A program made the position numbers and the translations under genes. 64,000 bases of DNA from Pseudomonas poae. GTDB taxonomy: Bacteria; Pseudomonadota; Gammaproteobacteria; Pseudomonadales; Pseudomonadaceae. The notes below the pieces were generated by a model. The model did not search any database. It saw only the letters and a list, made by a program, of their open reading frames with translations, and had not been told where the DNA came from. Location: assembly GCA_004000515.1 (NCBI GenBank), contig CP034537.1, positions 6,028,001-6,092,000 of the forward strand, read 5' to 3'. Below are positions 48,201 to 57,198 of the stretch, in pieces; position 1 is the stretch's first letter, and each line of letters starts with the position of its first letter.

Positions 48201-49087
48201 ATGAATAACAAGAAACGGTTTTTCCTCATTGGCGTGTTGAGTTGCACGCTTGGCACTGCATGGGCCTCTGAAGGGGGCGGCTCGTCCTACCCCATGGGTG
48301 CCGAGAACTACTTGTCCGGCGCCTTGCCGCCACCGGGCTGGTACGCACAGGTCTACAGCGAGCACTATGCCGCGAACGACCTGAAGGACAATGGCGGGCA
48401 CTCTCAGGCCATTGACTTTCGCTTGCGTGCCAATGTCATCGCGCCGCGATTGGTGTGGGTAACGCAACAGACGGTACTGGGAGGCAACTTGGCGTTCCAG
48501 GCCATCGCCCCGCTGGTCGACCTCACCGTAACCGTCAACGGCAACCGCGATCATCGCACCGGTCTAGGCGATATCATCTTCGGCCCGGCGCTGGGTTATC
48601 ACTACAGCGACAAGTTTCATGCCGTCTACGCGCTGGACATAATCGCGCCCACCGGTCAGTACGATAAAGATAACCAGGCCAATATCGGACGCAATTACTG
48701 GGCGGCAGAGCCCGTGGCAGCGTTTTCTTACATCGATCCGTTTGGTCCGAACATGGATATCAAATTGATGTATGACTTCAACGCGAAGAACCCCGCCACC
48801 CATTACCGTTCAGGCCAGGAGGCCCACGCTGATTACGACTTGGGCTGGGGCATGGGCAATGGCTGGGTAGTGGGCATTGGGGGTATATCTATCACCAGGT
48901 CACAGACGACCGGCAGGACGGTGATCGCGTCAACGACAACAAGGGGCGTGCCTTTGCCATTGGTCCTTCAATTAAATACAACAGCGCCTCGGGCTGGTTC
49001 GTAACCGCCAAGTGGCAGCAGGAAAGCGATGTGCGTAACAGACCGGAGGGGAGTGCCTACTGGCTGAAACTGACTTATCCACTTTGA
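48201..49087 (+). pseudogene. SphA/MetA-type outer-membrane protein for aromatics, one frameshift
   Basis: About 295 aa. It has a signal peptide (FFLIGVLSCTLGTAWA, cut before SEGG), then the phenol-degradation MetA/SphA pattern (YPMGAENYLSGALPPPGWYA, HRTGLGDIIFGPALGYHYSD, NYWAAEPVAAFSYIDPFGPN). A G is missing from a G run near 48881; the restored tail is GWFVTAKWQQE, then AYWLKLTYPL, a beta-barrel-like end. The family is thought to aid uptake of hydrophobic aromatics. Confidence 0.78.
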
Positions 49088-49474
49088 CCGGGAAGATCAC
49101 GTTCAAGGGTCCACCACCATCTATTTAGATGACTTACAGACAATAGTTGGATCGCGGCGAGGAGACCGAGGAACTTGCAACCCAAGGAAGGGTTTCAGGC
49201 TACTGCGGTATCAAATCACTCCGACGTGTCAACGTATTTTTGCTTGCAGCGGCCTGACACCTATTACCTTATCGGGAGCAGTGCCGTATTGCGCATGTTA
49301 CTGGCCAAGAGTAACGGCTACATCTGACTGAATATTAATATCTCACAAATAGGATATCAATTTGCTGTCACGCAAAACCTAATCAAGGGACAGTTACCGC
49401 ACGGAAGCTCAGACTAGTGCAAGCCTTTAAAATGTACCTAGCGGATCTGTTCCCTCTAACAAGAGGCCGCCATA
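49088..49474. other. AT-rich junction between catabolic genes and ICE core
   Basis: No gene supported. The stretch around 49330-49370 is AT-rich (AATATTAATATCTCAC) and may hold the promoter for the ICE partition block. I find no tRNA fragment or clear attachment core here. Confidence 0.4.
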
Positions 49475-50224
49475 ATGTATATTCCTCATAGCCATAATCC
49501 GCTGGAAAAAGTGTTTTATCGTCCCATTGATGCCGCCATACGCTGGTGTAATCTTATGGCTCATGAATCTCAGATTCTTGAGTCTATCGGAGATTGCCCT
49601 GCCCTCTTGTCTACAACCTTCCGCCAATGGCCATGCCTCCACGCCAACACTGAAAAAATCTTCGATGCAGTGCGCAACCACGAGCTTCCTTTCGGCTTTT
49701 TCGGAGTGACGGTAGCACCAGGAACCCCCATCGACTGCCGGCTGCTCACGGTCAGGCATACAGACCTAAAATGGTGGATGTTTCATCACTATCCTGATCA
49801 GCGTCCGGCGTTCCTATTTGGGAAACTACCCGCTGAGAATGAGCAAATCAGCTTTGGGACTTACCTGACATTGCAAGCTGACCGAGATGCGCTTGAGGTA
49901 ACGCTCAAACAAAGTGATGCCGCCCTTCGTGAGATCCTTGAAGAACTCACGGCCATCGGTTTGGAACGGGAAAGTTTACGCGCACTCGTTAAGACACAAG
50001 GCAAGCTCAGTGAGCGCAGCGAGACCGGATATCAGCATGTAATCGGCGCTTTACTCGAAACCCTGCTCGGCTCCTCACCAGCCGGAAAACCCAACTCCGT
50101 ATTCGATAGCCAAGCCGCGATAGTTGATTCAATAACTGCGCACTATGAAGGCACCCCAGGTTTGAGCAAACGCTCTCTCGATGAGAAATTCGCCGCCGCC
50201 CGGCGCAGCCTTTCCCGAACGTAA
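49475..50224 (+). CDS. ICE-associated conserved hypothetical protein
   Basis: A 249-aa cytosolic protein (MYIPHSHNPLEKVFYRPIDA, WCNLMAHESQILES, WPCLHANTEKIFDAVRNHEL). The C-terminal part has a coiled-coil-like helix (LREILEELTAIGLERESLRA). From memory, similar proteins sit beside parA in PFGI-1-class ICEs of Pseudomonas, with no known role. AT-rich upstream DNA suggests its own promoter. Confidence 0.6.
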   Translation: MYIPHSHNPLEKVFYRPIDAAIRWCNLMAHESQILESIGDCPALLSTTFRQWPCLHANTEKIFDAVRNHELPFGFFGVTVAPGTPIDCRLLTVRHTDLKWWMFHHYPDQRPAFLFGKLPAENEQISFGTYLTLQADRDALEVTLKQSDAALREILEELTAIGLERESLRALVKTQGKLSERSETGYQHVIGALLETLLGSSPAGKPNSVFDSQAAIVDSITAHYEGTPGLSKRSLDEKFAAARRSLSRT

Positions 50225-50340
50225 GTCTGTGCATTGCACTGCAATAGGTACAATTGCAGTGCAATGACTGCCGGATTTTTCTGCTTTTGAATTCAGGTCT
50301 CTTCCCAATATGCGCTATTCGGCGCCAAGGAATGACGACC

Positions 50341-50571
50341 ATGCAATCCCAAACAGCCACTGACATATCTCAGCCTCAGCAATTACCCGACCGTCACATC
50401 ATGCGGCGTGAAGAGGTAGAGCGGAAAACCGGCTTCAAGCGTGCGCACATCTACAACTTGATGAAAGAAGGTAAATTCCCTCAAGCCAAACGCATCGGAC
50501 TGCGTGCGGTCGGTTGGGACTCGCTGGAAATTGAGCAGTGGGTCGCTGAGCGCTTAGGCCAGCAGGCCTGA
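50341..50571 (+). CDS. AlpA-family DNA-binding regulator
   Basis: A 76-aa MerR-like/AlpA winged helix: HIMRREEVERKTGFKRAHIY, GKFPQAKRIGLRAVGWDSLE, IEQWVAERLGQQ. AlpA-type proteins switch excision and transfer genes in islands. AAGGA lies nine bases before the chosen ATG; earlier in-frame starts lack a suitable site. It ends five bases before parA, so the two are co-transcribed. Confidence 0.85.
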   Translation: MQSQTATDISQPQQLPDRHIMRREEVERKTGFKRAHIYNLMKEGKFPQAKRIGLRAVGWDSLEIEQWVAERLGQQA

Positions 50572-50575
50572 TGTC

Positions 50576-51418
50576 ATGCGTGTTGTATCGGTGGTTTCCA
50601 CTAAAGGTGGCGTGGGCAAGACCACGGTGACCGCCAACCTCGGCGGCCTGTTGGCTGACGCAGGCCTACGCGTCCTGCTACTGGATCTGGATAGCCAACC
50701 CACCCTCTCCAGCTATTACGCCTTGAGCCAGAAGGCTGATGCAGGTGCGTACGAGTTCATCGCACTCAACCTAGCTATGCCTGCGCAGATTATTTCCAGG
50801 ACAGTGATTGCAGGGCTTGATCTGATCCTCTCCAACGACGATCAAGGCCGGCTGAGTACCTTGCTGCTGCACGCTCCTGACGGGCGATTACGGCTGCGCA
50901 ATCTGCTCGACAACTTCCGCCCCTACTATGACGTGCTTTTGATCGACACCAAAGGTGCGCGTAGCGTGCTGCTGGAGATGGCCATCCTGGCCTCCGACCT
51001 CGCCCTCTCTCCCATCACGCCGGAAATGCTCGCCGCCCGCGAACTGCAGCGCGGCACCTTGAAGCTACTCAGCGAACTCGAACCATTCCGTCACCTGGGC
51101 ATTCCACCACCACCCTTACGACTGCTACTGAACCAGGTGAATTCTATTCGAGTGGACACACGGATGATCATCCGTGGCCTGCGCGAGACCTTCGCTGGGG
51201 CAAACAACATCTCGGTTCTAGACACCGTAGTTCCAGACCGAGTGGCGTACCTCAATGCCGCCACCCTTGGCCTACCGGTCCACCGAATCGAGACGTGCCA
51301 GTCACGCGAACGGCGCTCGCCATCAGTGCTGGAAACCATGCAAGCGCTGGCCATTGAACTGTTTCCGGAATGGCACAAAGCGATCTCTTCGGTGAGCCGA
51401 TGCGCGGAGGCTCAATGA
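50576..51418 (+). CDS. parA: ParA/Soj partition ATPase of the ICE
   Basis: A 280-aa ParA ATPase. VVSVVSTKGGVGKTTVTANL is the deviant Walker A. LLLDLDSQPTLSSYYALS and DVLLIDTKGARSVLLEMAIL are the Walker A' and B segments. The family Asp in the second is followed by TKG instead of the more common TPP, as seen in ICE Soj proteins. It promotes stability of the excised circle together with the ParB below. The stop overlaps the next small gene (ATGA). Confidence 0.92.
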   Translation: MRVVSVVSTKGGVGKTTVTANLGGLLADAGLRVLLLDLDSQPTLSSYYALSQKADAGAYEFIALNLAMPAQIISRTVIAGLDLILSNDDQGRLSTLLLHAPDGRLRLRNLLDNFRPYYDVLLIDTKGARSVLLEMAILASDLALSPITPEMLAARELQRGTLKLLSELEPFRHLGIPPPPLRLLLNQVNSIRVDTRMIIRGLRETFAGANNISVLDTVVPDRVAYLNAATLGLPVHRIETCQSRERRSPSVLETMQALAIELFPEWHKAISSVSRCAEAQ

Positions 51419-51504
51419 GACGAATCACCCAACTGGCATTTCTCACCCAGTCATTGTGTTTGATCGACCTTGAGGCCAACCGTGTTTGGCTAGGAGTCTT
51501 CTGA
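51415..51504 (+). CDS. very small coupled ORF between parA and parB
   Basis: A 29-aa frame (MRRITQLAFLTQSLCLIDLE, ending NRVWLGVF). Its ATG overlaps the parA stop (ATGA) and its stop overlaps the next start (TGATG), so ribosomes can pass through without re-loading. The double overlap argues that it is a translated link or leader gene rather than chance. No homologue recognised. Confidence 0.45.
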   Translation: MRRITQLAFLTQSLCLIDLEANRVWLGVF

Positions 51505-51713
51505 TGTTGGATCAACTGCCCATCATCGTTCCACCCTCCATTCGACCACACCACCCACCTTGCGAGGAGTACTGCACCGTTGTCTTTCGCCTGCAGGGTG
51601 GGCGCTCGGCCATGGGGTGGTTCCTCGCAGAACTCTCCCGACATTTCGAAGGTTCGGGCACTGCCGAGATCGTCAAGTTCGAGGTCGGTGACCATTTGCG
51701 TAACTGGCCTTAA
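51504..51713 (+). CDS. small ICE hypothetical protein
   Basis: A 69-aa protein (MLDQLPIIVPPSIRPHHPPC, TVVFRLQGGRSAMGWFLAEL). TAGGAG lies before the ATG at 51504. Position between parA and parB, where many related elements encode a DnaB-type helicase, is notable. Function unknown. Confidence 0.6.
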   Translation: MLDQLPIIVPPSIRPHHPPCEEYCTVVFRLQGGRSAMGWFLAELSRHFEGSGTAEIVKFEVGDHLRNWP

Positions 51714-51727
51714 CTGAGGTTGTTCCT

Positions 51728-53314
51728 ATGAAGAAGCTCAGTCAGGAGCAGATCACCGACAAGCTGCATCAGGACCACTTCGCTCGAGGTCCAGAACTGG
51801 AGCGGCTGTCCGATCCACTTGCTGACACGCCTATGTTGGTCACGCTGGAGGAGTTGCGGCCCTACGAACACAACCCGCGCTTCATCCGTAATCCGCTGTA
51901 CGACGATATCAAGGCTTCGATCCGTGAACGCGGGCTGGATCAACCGCCACCGATTACCCGCCGCCCGGGTGAAACCTATTTCATCATCCGCAACGGCGGT
52001 AATACGCGCTTGGCGATTCTCGGCGAGCTGTGGCAAGAAACCCACGACGAGCGCTTCTTCCGCATTCATTGCCTGTTCCGACCTTGGACCAATGAACTCA
52101 CCGCCCTACTCGGCCATCTGGCTGAAAGCGATCTGCACGGCCAACTCACCTTCATCGAACGGGCTCTGGCGGTAGCCAAGCTCAAAACCATGCTCGAAGA
52201 AGAGGGAGCGGTGCTCTCGCAACGTGAGTTGGCACGACATCTTGCCGGTGGAGGCTATCCGATTTCGCAGTCGCACATCAGCCGAATGCTGGACACCCTC
52301 GAACACTTATTGCCCGCCATTCCACAAACCCTGTATGCCGGTTTGGGCAAACCTCAAATAGAGCGCCTGATCGGTCTACGTAGCCAGGCTGAACGAACCT
52401 GGAACCGATATCCAACCGCCCCCGTTGCGTTCGCCGATTTTTGGTTCGATACACTGGGTTATTTCGATGCCGACCCCGAATCCTTCGATCTTGAGCAGCT
52501 CCAGGATGATCTGCTCGAACGCATGAGCCACTTGCTCGGACAGTCCTACCGTATGTTGGCCTTGGAACTGAGCGACACCCAGCAGGTCATCTCGACGCCG
52601 GGCATCGTCGTGACCACGCCCTCAGAGAACAACCATCTGCCGAGCGTTAATGTCGCCGCGGCAGGAGCTCCCTCCTCCGAGCCCCATTCAAAATCAACGG
52701 ATGCCAGCCCCCAGACCGAACCAACGCGAGAAGAACCGCTCACACCGCCAGAAACGAAGGTCGTATCAGCGGTCAGTCCTCCGTCACGCGTTCAACATAT
52801 TCGTGAACAGATCGATCGCGAGACCGCCACCGACGCGGCATCTTCGCTCGACACCTATGCGATCGACGACATCTGGACCATCGCACCAGCACTGGATAGC
52901 CCCGAACAACTGCGATCCGCCATTGCCACACTGGCGCGGGAAATGGCGGCCTATGCTGGACATCCCGAGAGCATCATCGATCAGAAGCTTGGCTTGGGCT
53001 TCGCCCTGAACATCGAGCGAGTTGATCTTGCAGCGCCTCGCGCGGCCGGCGTTCACTTATTGCTCCTGGCCCTGCTGCGTGCTCAAGACGAAGTGAACTG
53101 GGAGGATCGCAAGCAACTGCCTTCAGCCCTGTTCGGGCAGCTGCTGTTGGGGGTTTATCAACTTCCGTTCACAGATCGTCCCGCCATGGATGTGGGACTG
53201 GAGCGATTGCCCGACAGTCTGCTCATCAAACTGTATCGCCTGATCCGCCTGGCCCGCCGCCTGATCGACTTAACGCTTAACCAGGAAGGCAACTCACCGA
53301 AGGAGCGGCTATGA
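51728..53314 (+). CDS. parB: ParB family protein, PFGI-1 ICE class
   Basis: A 528-aa protein matching the ICE ParB family (TIGR03764-like). The ParB N-terminal nuclease-like domain (LRPYEHNPRFIRNPLYDDIK, GNTRLAILGELW) is followed by an HTH (LSQRELARHLAGGGYPISQS). A Pro/Ser/Thr-rich linker covers about residues 300-360, and a large C-terminal domain is specific to these elements (NIERVDLAAPRAAGVHLLLL). It should bind ICE centromere-like sites with ParA. The stop overlaps DUF2857 (ATGA). Confidence 0.9.
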   Translation: MKKLSQEQITDKLHQDHFARGPELERLSDPLADTPMLVTLEELRPYEHNPRFIRNPLYDDIKASIRERGLDQPPPITRRPGETYFIIRNGGNTRLAILGELWQETHDERFFRIHCLFRPWTNELTALLGHLAESDLHGQLTFIERALAVAKLKTMLEEEGAVLSQRELARHLAGGGYPISQSHISRMLDTLEHLLPAIPQTLYAGLGKPQIERLIGLRSQAERTWNRYPTAPVAFADFWFDTLGYFDADPESFDLEQLQDDLLERMSHLLGQSYRMLALELSDTQQVISTPGIVVTTPSENNHLPSVNVAAAGAPSSEPHSKSTDASPQTEPTREEPLTPPETKVVSAVSPPSRVQHIREQIDRETATDAASSLDTYAIDDIWTIAPALDSPEQLRSAIATLAREMAAYAGHPESIIDQKLGLGFALNIERVDLAAPRAAGVHLLLLALLRAQDEVNWEDRKQLPSALFGQLLLGVYQLPFTDRPAMDVGLERLPDSLLIKLYRLIRLARRLIDLTLNQEGNSPKERL

Positions 53315-53859
53315 ATCTGTCTTTCAATGTGCTCAACCAAGCCATGCTGACCCAGGTGCTACACGAGTTGCGCCAAGGCAACCTGCAGCGCTGCAAAGCA
53401 CTCGGACTGGGTGAGGACGACATCTACCTGTTGCAGTCCTTACCACCCACTACGCTGTCACGCCTGGCCCATGCCACTGTACCCTGGGTTGAGGTCAAGA
53501 TTGACTCACCGGTGCTGCATCGGCTGATCGAACAATCTGAACGCGACGAGCAGAACGAGCGATTGATCAACCGAGCGCTCAAGCTCGGCGCCAGCAGCAC
53601 CATCATGTATCAGTGCTTCGGCCTGGCGCATTCGGAAACCGCCCTGCGTCGGCGTCTGCTCAAGATAGAAACCCGTAAGGGCCGTCCTCAGCATTTGAGC
53701 GAAGCCCAGGAACATGCGCTCTGGCAGCGATGGTGCCAGCTGCGCGCGCAAGATGGTACCGAGGATCAGCTCGACGCCATGATGATGCTGGCCGAAGAGC
53801 AGCAGATCAGCTTGACCATCGTTTGGCAGCAGATCGACCATTACAGCAACGGAAAATGA
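53311..53859 (+). CDS. DUF2857 ICE protein
   Basis: A 182-aa protein of the DUF2857 family, found between parB and STY4528-type genes in these ICEs. FNVLNQAMLTQVLHELRQGN and LGLGEDDIYLLQSLPPTTLS are N-terminal. A helical C-terminus (GASSTIMYQCFGLAHSETAL, HLSEAQEHALWQRWCQLR) has HTH character. Possibly an FlhC-like regulator (inference). Coupled at both ends by four-base overlaps. Confidence 0.82.
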   Translation: MNLSFNVLNQAMLTQVLHELRQGNLQRCKALGLGEDDIYLLQSLPPTTLSRLAHATVPWVEVKIDSPVLHRLIEQSERDEQNERLINRALKLGASSTIMYQCFGLAHSETALRRRLLKIETRKGRPQHLSEAQEHALWQRWCQLRAQDGTEDQLDAMMMLAEEQQISLTIVWQQIDHYSNGK

Positions 53860-55047
53860 ACACTGCCCCTTCCAGTCGCTGGCAGCGTGTCCTGCAGCAA
53901 TGCACCCAGCAGTTGAGTGAACGTTGGCCCGCACGCCCCACCACTGAACATCCCTCCAACCAGGCCCTGCAGGCGGGCTTTTTGTTCAGTGGCCAATCTC
54001 ACGAAGTCGTGCCACGTCGGCTGCTGTTGGATAGTCGGCTGACGCCATTGGAACGGAATGCCTGGCAGGTGTTTCGGCTCATGCTGCACGGTCAGGGCGT
54101 GGTCACACCGCGCTATGAGGATTTGCAGCCTTACCTATCAAGCGTGCCCTACGGTGCGTCAGCCTCCCGTGAAACCATCGCTCGGGTGTTGACGATGCTC
54201 AGGTTGACGCGCTGGCTCAGTTTGGTGAGTCGCGGACGCGATCAGCTCAGCGGACGTATTCAAGGTTCGCTGTACGTTCTGCACGATGAGCCGTTAACCC
54301 CCGCCGAAGCCATGGAACTGGATCAGGATTACCTGGCGCTGGTCGGACATGCCCTCGGTCATGCCACCAAGGCGGTACGTATTGTCGCCCAGCACGTTGT
54401 GGAGGAAGTCCGCCAAGACACGAATATTGATCGGGATCGATTACCGACGCGGCTCGACAGTTGGGGCGAACTTTGGGCGCAGCAAGGATTGGATCCGGCA
54501 ACCGATGCCGCTCTGCACGATTCCGAACCGGGAGAAAATGCCCTCGTTCGGAATCGTGCAGGCCCTCGTTCGGATTCCGAACCGAGTCTGAACGCCAGTC
54601 TTTCCGGCACCGTTCGGAATCCGAACGCCGCCTGTACTGTATTAAAAGAAAGTATTTGTACAGTACCGCGCGCGACGCCAGCGGTGGATAACCTGCGCTG
54701 GCCCGCTGCGCTGCACCTGAGTCCAAACGAGCGTCAGGCCGTCGCCGTGGCGCTGAACAAGCTCAAACCAGTGGATCGGCAGGCGGTGCTCAACGAAGCG
54801 GGGGCACGTTGTGCGGCCGGTGGAATCCGCAAGCCAGCAGCGTATCTGATGGGCCTGATCCAGCGTGCACTGAAAGGCGACTTTCGGCCTTGGGCAGGTC
54901 AGGCCGAACCATCACCCATTGCAGAACCGCCCCCACCCGCCCCCCTCGCGGCCGTCTCGACAACAGGGCGAACCCGCTTCTGCCCTTGCCCAAGCGTGCC
55001 TGAATGAGCTGCGCCAACTGCGCGGCAAACGCGGTGGACGTCAGTAG
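53856..55047 (+). pseudogene. STY4528-type island replication protein, 3' frameshift
   Basis: About 396 aa. The N-terminal half is the STY4528 family core (WQRVLQQCTQQLSERWPARP, LQAGFLFSGQSHEVVPRRLL, TPLERNAWQVFRLMLHGQGV, ASASRETIARVLTMLRLTRW with an HTH). A variable linker is built on TTCGGAATC-type repeats. A C-terminal domain (LHLSPNERQAVAVALNKLKP) follows. Near 54941 a C run shifts the frame; restored, it ends LAQACLNELRQLRGKRGGRQ at 55047, as in relatives. It is believed to act in ICE replication. Confidence 0.8.
54519..54670. repeat. iteron-like palindromes plus AT-rich block inside the replication gene
   Basis: Half-sites GATTCCGAAC (54519-54528) and GTTCGGAATC (54546-54555), then palindromes GTTCGGATTCCGAAC (54568-54582) and CGTTCGGAATCCGAACG (54611-54627). 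Next come GTACTGT and ACAGTAC around an AT-rich core (about 54634-54667). Repeats next to AT-rich DNA resemble a replication origin. They also encode the repetitive RN/SEP linker. Confidence 0.6.
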
Positions 55048-55071
55048 ATTTGATGCCACTGGCATCAAATC
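55047..55071. repeat. perfect 11-bp hairpin after replication gene
   Basis: GATTTGATGCC (55047-55057) and GGCATCAAATC (55061-55071) with a 3-nt loop. It begins within the stop codon. No T-tract, so an operator or RNA element fits better than a terminator. Confidence 0.6.
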
Positions 55072-55264
55072 CATGGAGTTCCACTCTACGAATACGTCGG
55101 ACCAAACTATGAAACTCTTAGGGAAAAGCCGGGACACCCTTCCACTGACGTCTCCATAGTTAGCCCTCTTAAACCAAACCGAACAGACCGCGTTCAGCTT
55201 TTTGGCTGTCCTTGACCCTCATCTGTCGCAACGTTCCCGTCCAAGCTTATGCGAGGACAACACT

Positions 55265-56020
55265 GTGGCCGATCACTATCAGCTCAACCTAGGTTCATTG
55301 CGCAGCAGCATCACCCTGACCCTGCACACTCACCACGCCGCGCGTATCTGGCAAGGTCGGACGGCACGCGAAGGCGTCCACTCGATCATGGGCATGGCCG
55401 GCTACATCACTGTCACCAACCTGATCAAACAAACCGCGGCCCAGGACGATCCGTATGCCGACTGGGCCATCGTGCAACTCGAAGAAAAACTCATACAGGC
55501 CAAAGCCGGGATGCTGGAACTGACCCAACAGCTTGATCGGATCAGGCAGGACCTGCCGACACAGATCGACATGGGCGATAACCTCAACATCCACCCAGTT
55601 ACCCTGCCGCTGTACATCGGCAGCCAGCTGGGCTTTCTAGCGGTCTACCTACTGACCGACTACGACACCCTGGTGCGCCGGACCCTGTTGGCCCATCACA
55701 CCGCCTTGATCGGCCGCATCGACATGGAAGCCTGGATCGACGACGGCGCCCATCTGTTGCGCAGCCTATTCGGCCAGGCCCAGCGCTATCGGCATGCCGG
55801 CGTCACACGCGATGATATGGCGGCGAACAACGCCCGTGCCATTGCGGCCATCGAGAAGATGGGTTTGCCCCCAATGGACATCCTGGAGGGTCATCGCCGC
55901 TCCCAGTTCGCGCCGCCGATCATTCGCCGTGGTGCTGTGCCAGTGGATGACGCCGACGCGTTGGCAGAGGACGCGGAAGAGTCGTCTGCGACAGTTAATG
56001 AGCCAGAGGACGAAGCATGA
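55265..56020 (+). CDS. PFL_4669-type ICE protein (TIGR03761-like)
   Basis: A 251-aa protein of the TIGR03761 / PFL_4669 family. YQLNLGSLRSSITLTLHTHH, ARIWQGRTAREGVHSIMGMA and VTLPLYIGSQLGFLAVYLLT are characteristic, with an acidic C-terminal tail (DDADALAEDAEESS). The start is GTG at 55265 with GAGGA upstream, because conservation begins there; an upstream ATG would add unrelated residues. Role unknown; always close to the SSB and TopB genes. The stop overlaps the next ATG. Confidence 0.85.
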   Translation: MADHYQLNLGSLRSSITLTLHTHHAARIWQGRTAREGVHSIMGMAGYITVTNLIKQTAAQDDPYADWAIVQLEEKLIQAKAGMLELTQQLDRIRQDLPTQIDMGDNLNIHPVTLPLYIGSQLGFLAVYLLTDYDTLVRRTLLAHHTALIGRIDMEAWIDDGAHLLRSLFGQAQRYRHAGVTRDDMAANNARAIAAIEKMGLPPMDILEGHRRSQFAPPIIRRGAVPVDDADALAEDAEESSATVNEPEDEA

Positions 56021-56534
56021 ATCCCATGAATCCGGCTCACCCAATGCCCTTCGATGCGTTGACACCGGATGCCTATCGACAGCTCGAACACGCAGCCTCC
56101 CTAAAAGGCCTTTTAAAACCTTTTAAGGGTAAGGGGGAGTTGGAGCACCTGGCGCAGGTGGCGAGGGCAATCGAGGCGCAGTTATGTCACCTGATGGAGG
56201 CTGTAGTGCAGCAGGCCGGACAGCCTCCTTACTCACTGCTGGATATCCGATTGGTGCTGCAGAACACCAGCGCGGGCAGCACCTTTTGCGTTGGCGCACC
56301 CGTGATTTTGCCCGTATGGGGGTTGCGGTCTGGGAACGCCAGATCTGCAACAACGCCCTGCCGCAGGCCGTACGCGAGAGATTGCACCGTTTCGAATGCG
56401 ATCGCATTGCACTGAACCTGCAAATGAGCGTGGTGCATTCGCTCTACCGCCAGGCCACGACCTGCGCGATCAAAATGGCCAGTGCCGAACGGCTGCTGCG
56501 CCAGTTCACACCCCCAGTGGAGGTATCACGATGA
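56017..56534 (+). pseudogene. DUF3158 ICE protein, one frameshift
   Basis: About 172 aa. PFDALTPDAYRQLEHAASLK, LKGLLKPFKGKGELEHLAQV and SLLDIRLVLQNTSAGSTFL, then after the shift RWRTRDFARMGVAVWERQIC and IALNLQMSVVHSLYRQATTC. One T is missing from a five-T run near 56285. DUF3158 proteins occur between PFL_4669 and ssb genes in this ICE class; no function known. Coupled to ssb by ATGA. Confidence 0.82.
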
Positions 56535-56986
56535 GTACTTTTTTCGTCGGTGAAGGCAATATCGGCAGTGCGCCAGAGTTCCAGGAATTTCCATCAGGCA
56601 ATGACGAGCCACGGCGTTTGCTACGGCTGAATGTGTACTTCGACAACCCCATTCCACGCGAGGGAAGCTACGAAGATCGGGGCGGCTATTGGGCGCCGGT
56701 TGAGCTCTGGCACCGCGAGGCTGAACACTGGAGCACGCTGTACCAGAAAGGCATGCGCGTGCTGGTCGAAGGTCGTACGGTGCGCGATGAGTGGGAAGAC
56801 AGCGAAGACAATGCGCGGGTGACCTTCAAGATCGAGGCCCGTCGCGTCGGCATCCTGCCTCACCGGGTACACGGCGTGGTCATGCGGGAGCGCTCCAGTG
56901 AACCGACGGCCTCTCAAAATACAGAGCAGGCCAGTTCACCGGCGTCGAAACCCAAGAAACGCAGAGGGCTACCACCTACGCCCTAA
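56531..56986 (+). CDS. ssb: single-stranded DNA-binding protein of the ICE
   Basis: A 151-aa OB-fold SSB: FFVGEGNIGSAPEFQEFPSG, RLLRLNVYFDNPIPREGSYE, WAPVELWHREAEHWSTLYQK, GMRVLVEGRTVRDEW. The tail (ASKPKKRRGLPPTP) is basic and lacks the acidic DDDIPF end of housekeeping SSB, typical of element-encoded copies. It should coat single strands during transfer or replication. Confidence 0.88.
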   Translation: MSTFFVGEGNIGSAPEFQEFPSGNDEPRRLLRLNVYFDNPIPREGSYEDRGGYWAPVELWHREAEHWSTLYQKGMRVLVEGRTVRDEWEDSEDNARVTFKIEARRVGILPHRVHGVVMRERSSEPTASQNTEQASSPASKPKKRRGLPPTP

Positions 56987-57111
56987 CAGACTTCAGGCAT
57001 AAAAATTGCGCCTTCGCGAGGTTCCTGGCCGGTCATTACTCGCTGCTCGTGAAGCTCCACACTACTACGAGGTAGCAGCCTCGGCCCATTCAAAGCTGCA
57101 CTCACCGACTA

Positions 57112-57144
57112 ATATGAGGAACCTGCCGTTCAGGTTTCTCATAT
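57112..57144. repeat. 14-bp hairpin upstream of topB
   Basis: ATATGAGGAACCTG (57112-57125) pairs with CAGGTTTCTCATAT (57131-57144) with one mismatch, loop CCGTT. It lies 55 bp before topB in an otherwise empty 210-bp gap. Possible operator or transcript-end structure. Confidence 0.55.
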
Positions 57145-57198
57145 CTCGCCCCTGCTACTTCGAACAACGCTGCTCCGAACTCAATCCGGAGCAGTTCT

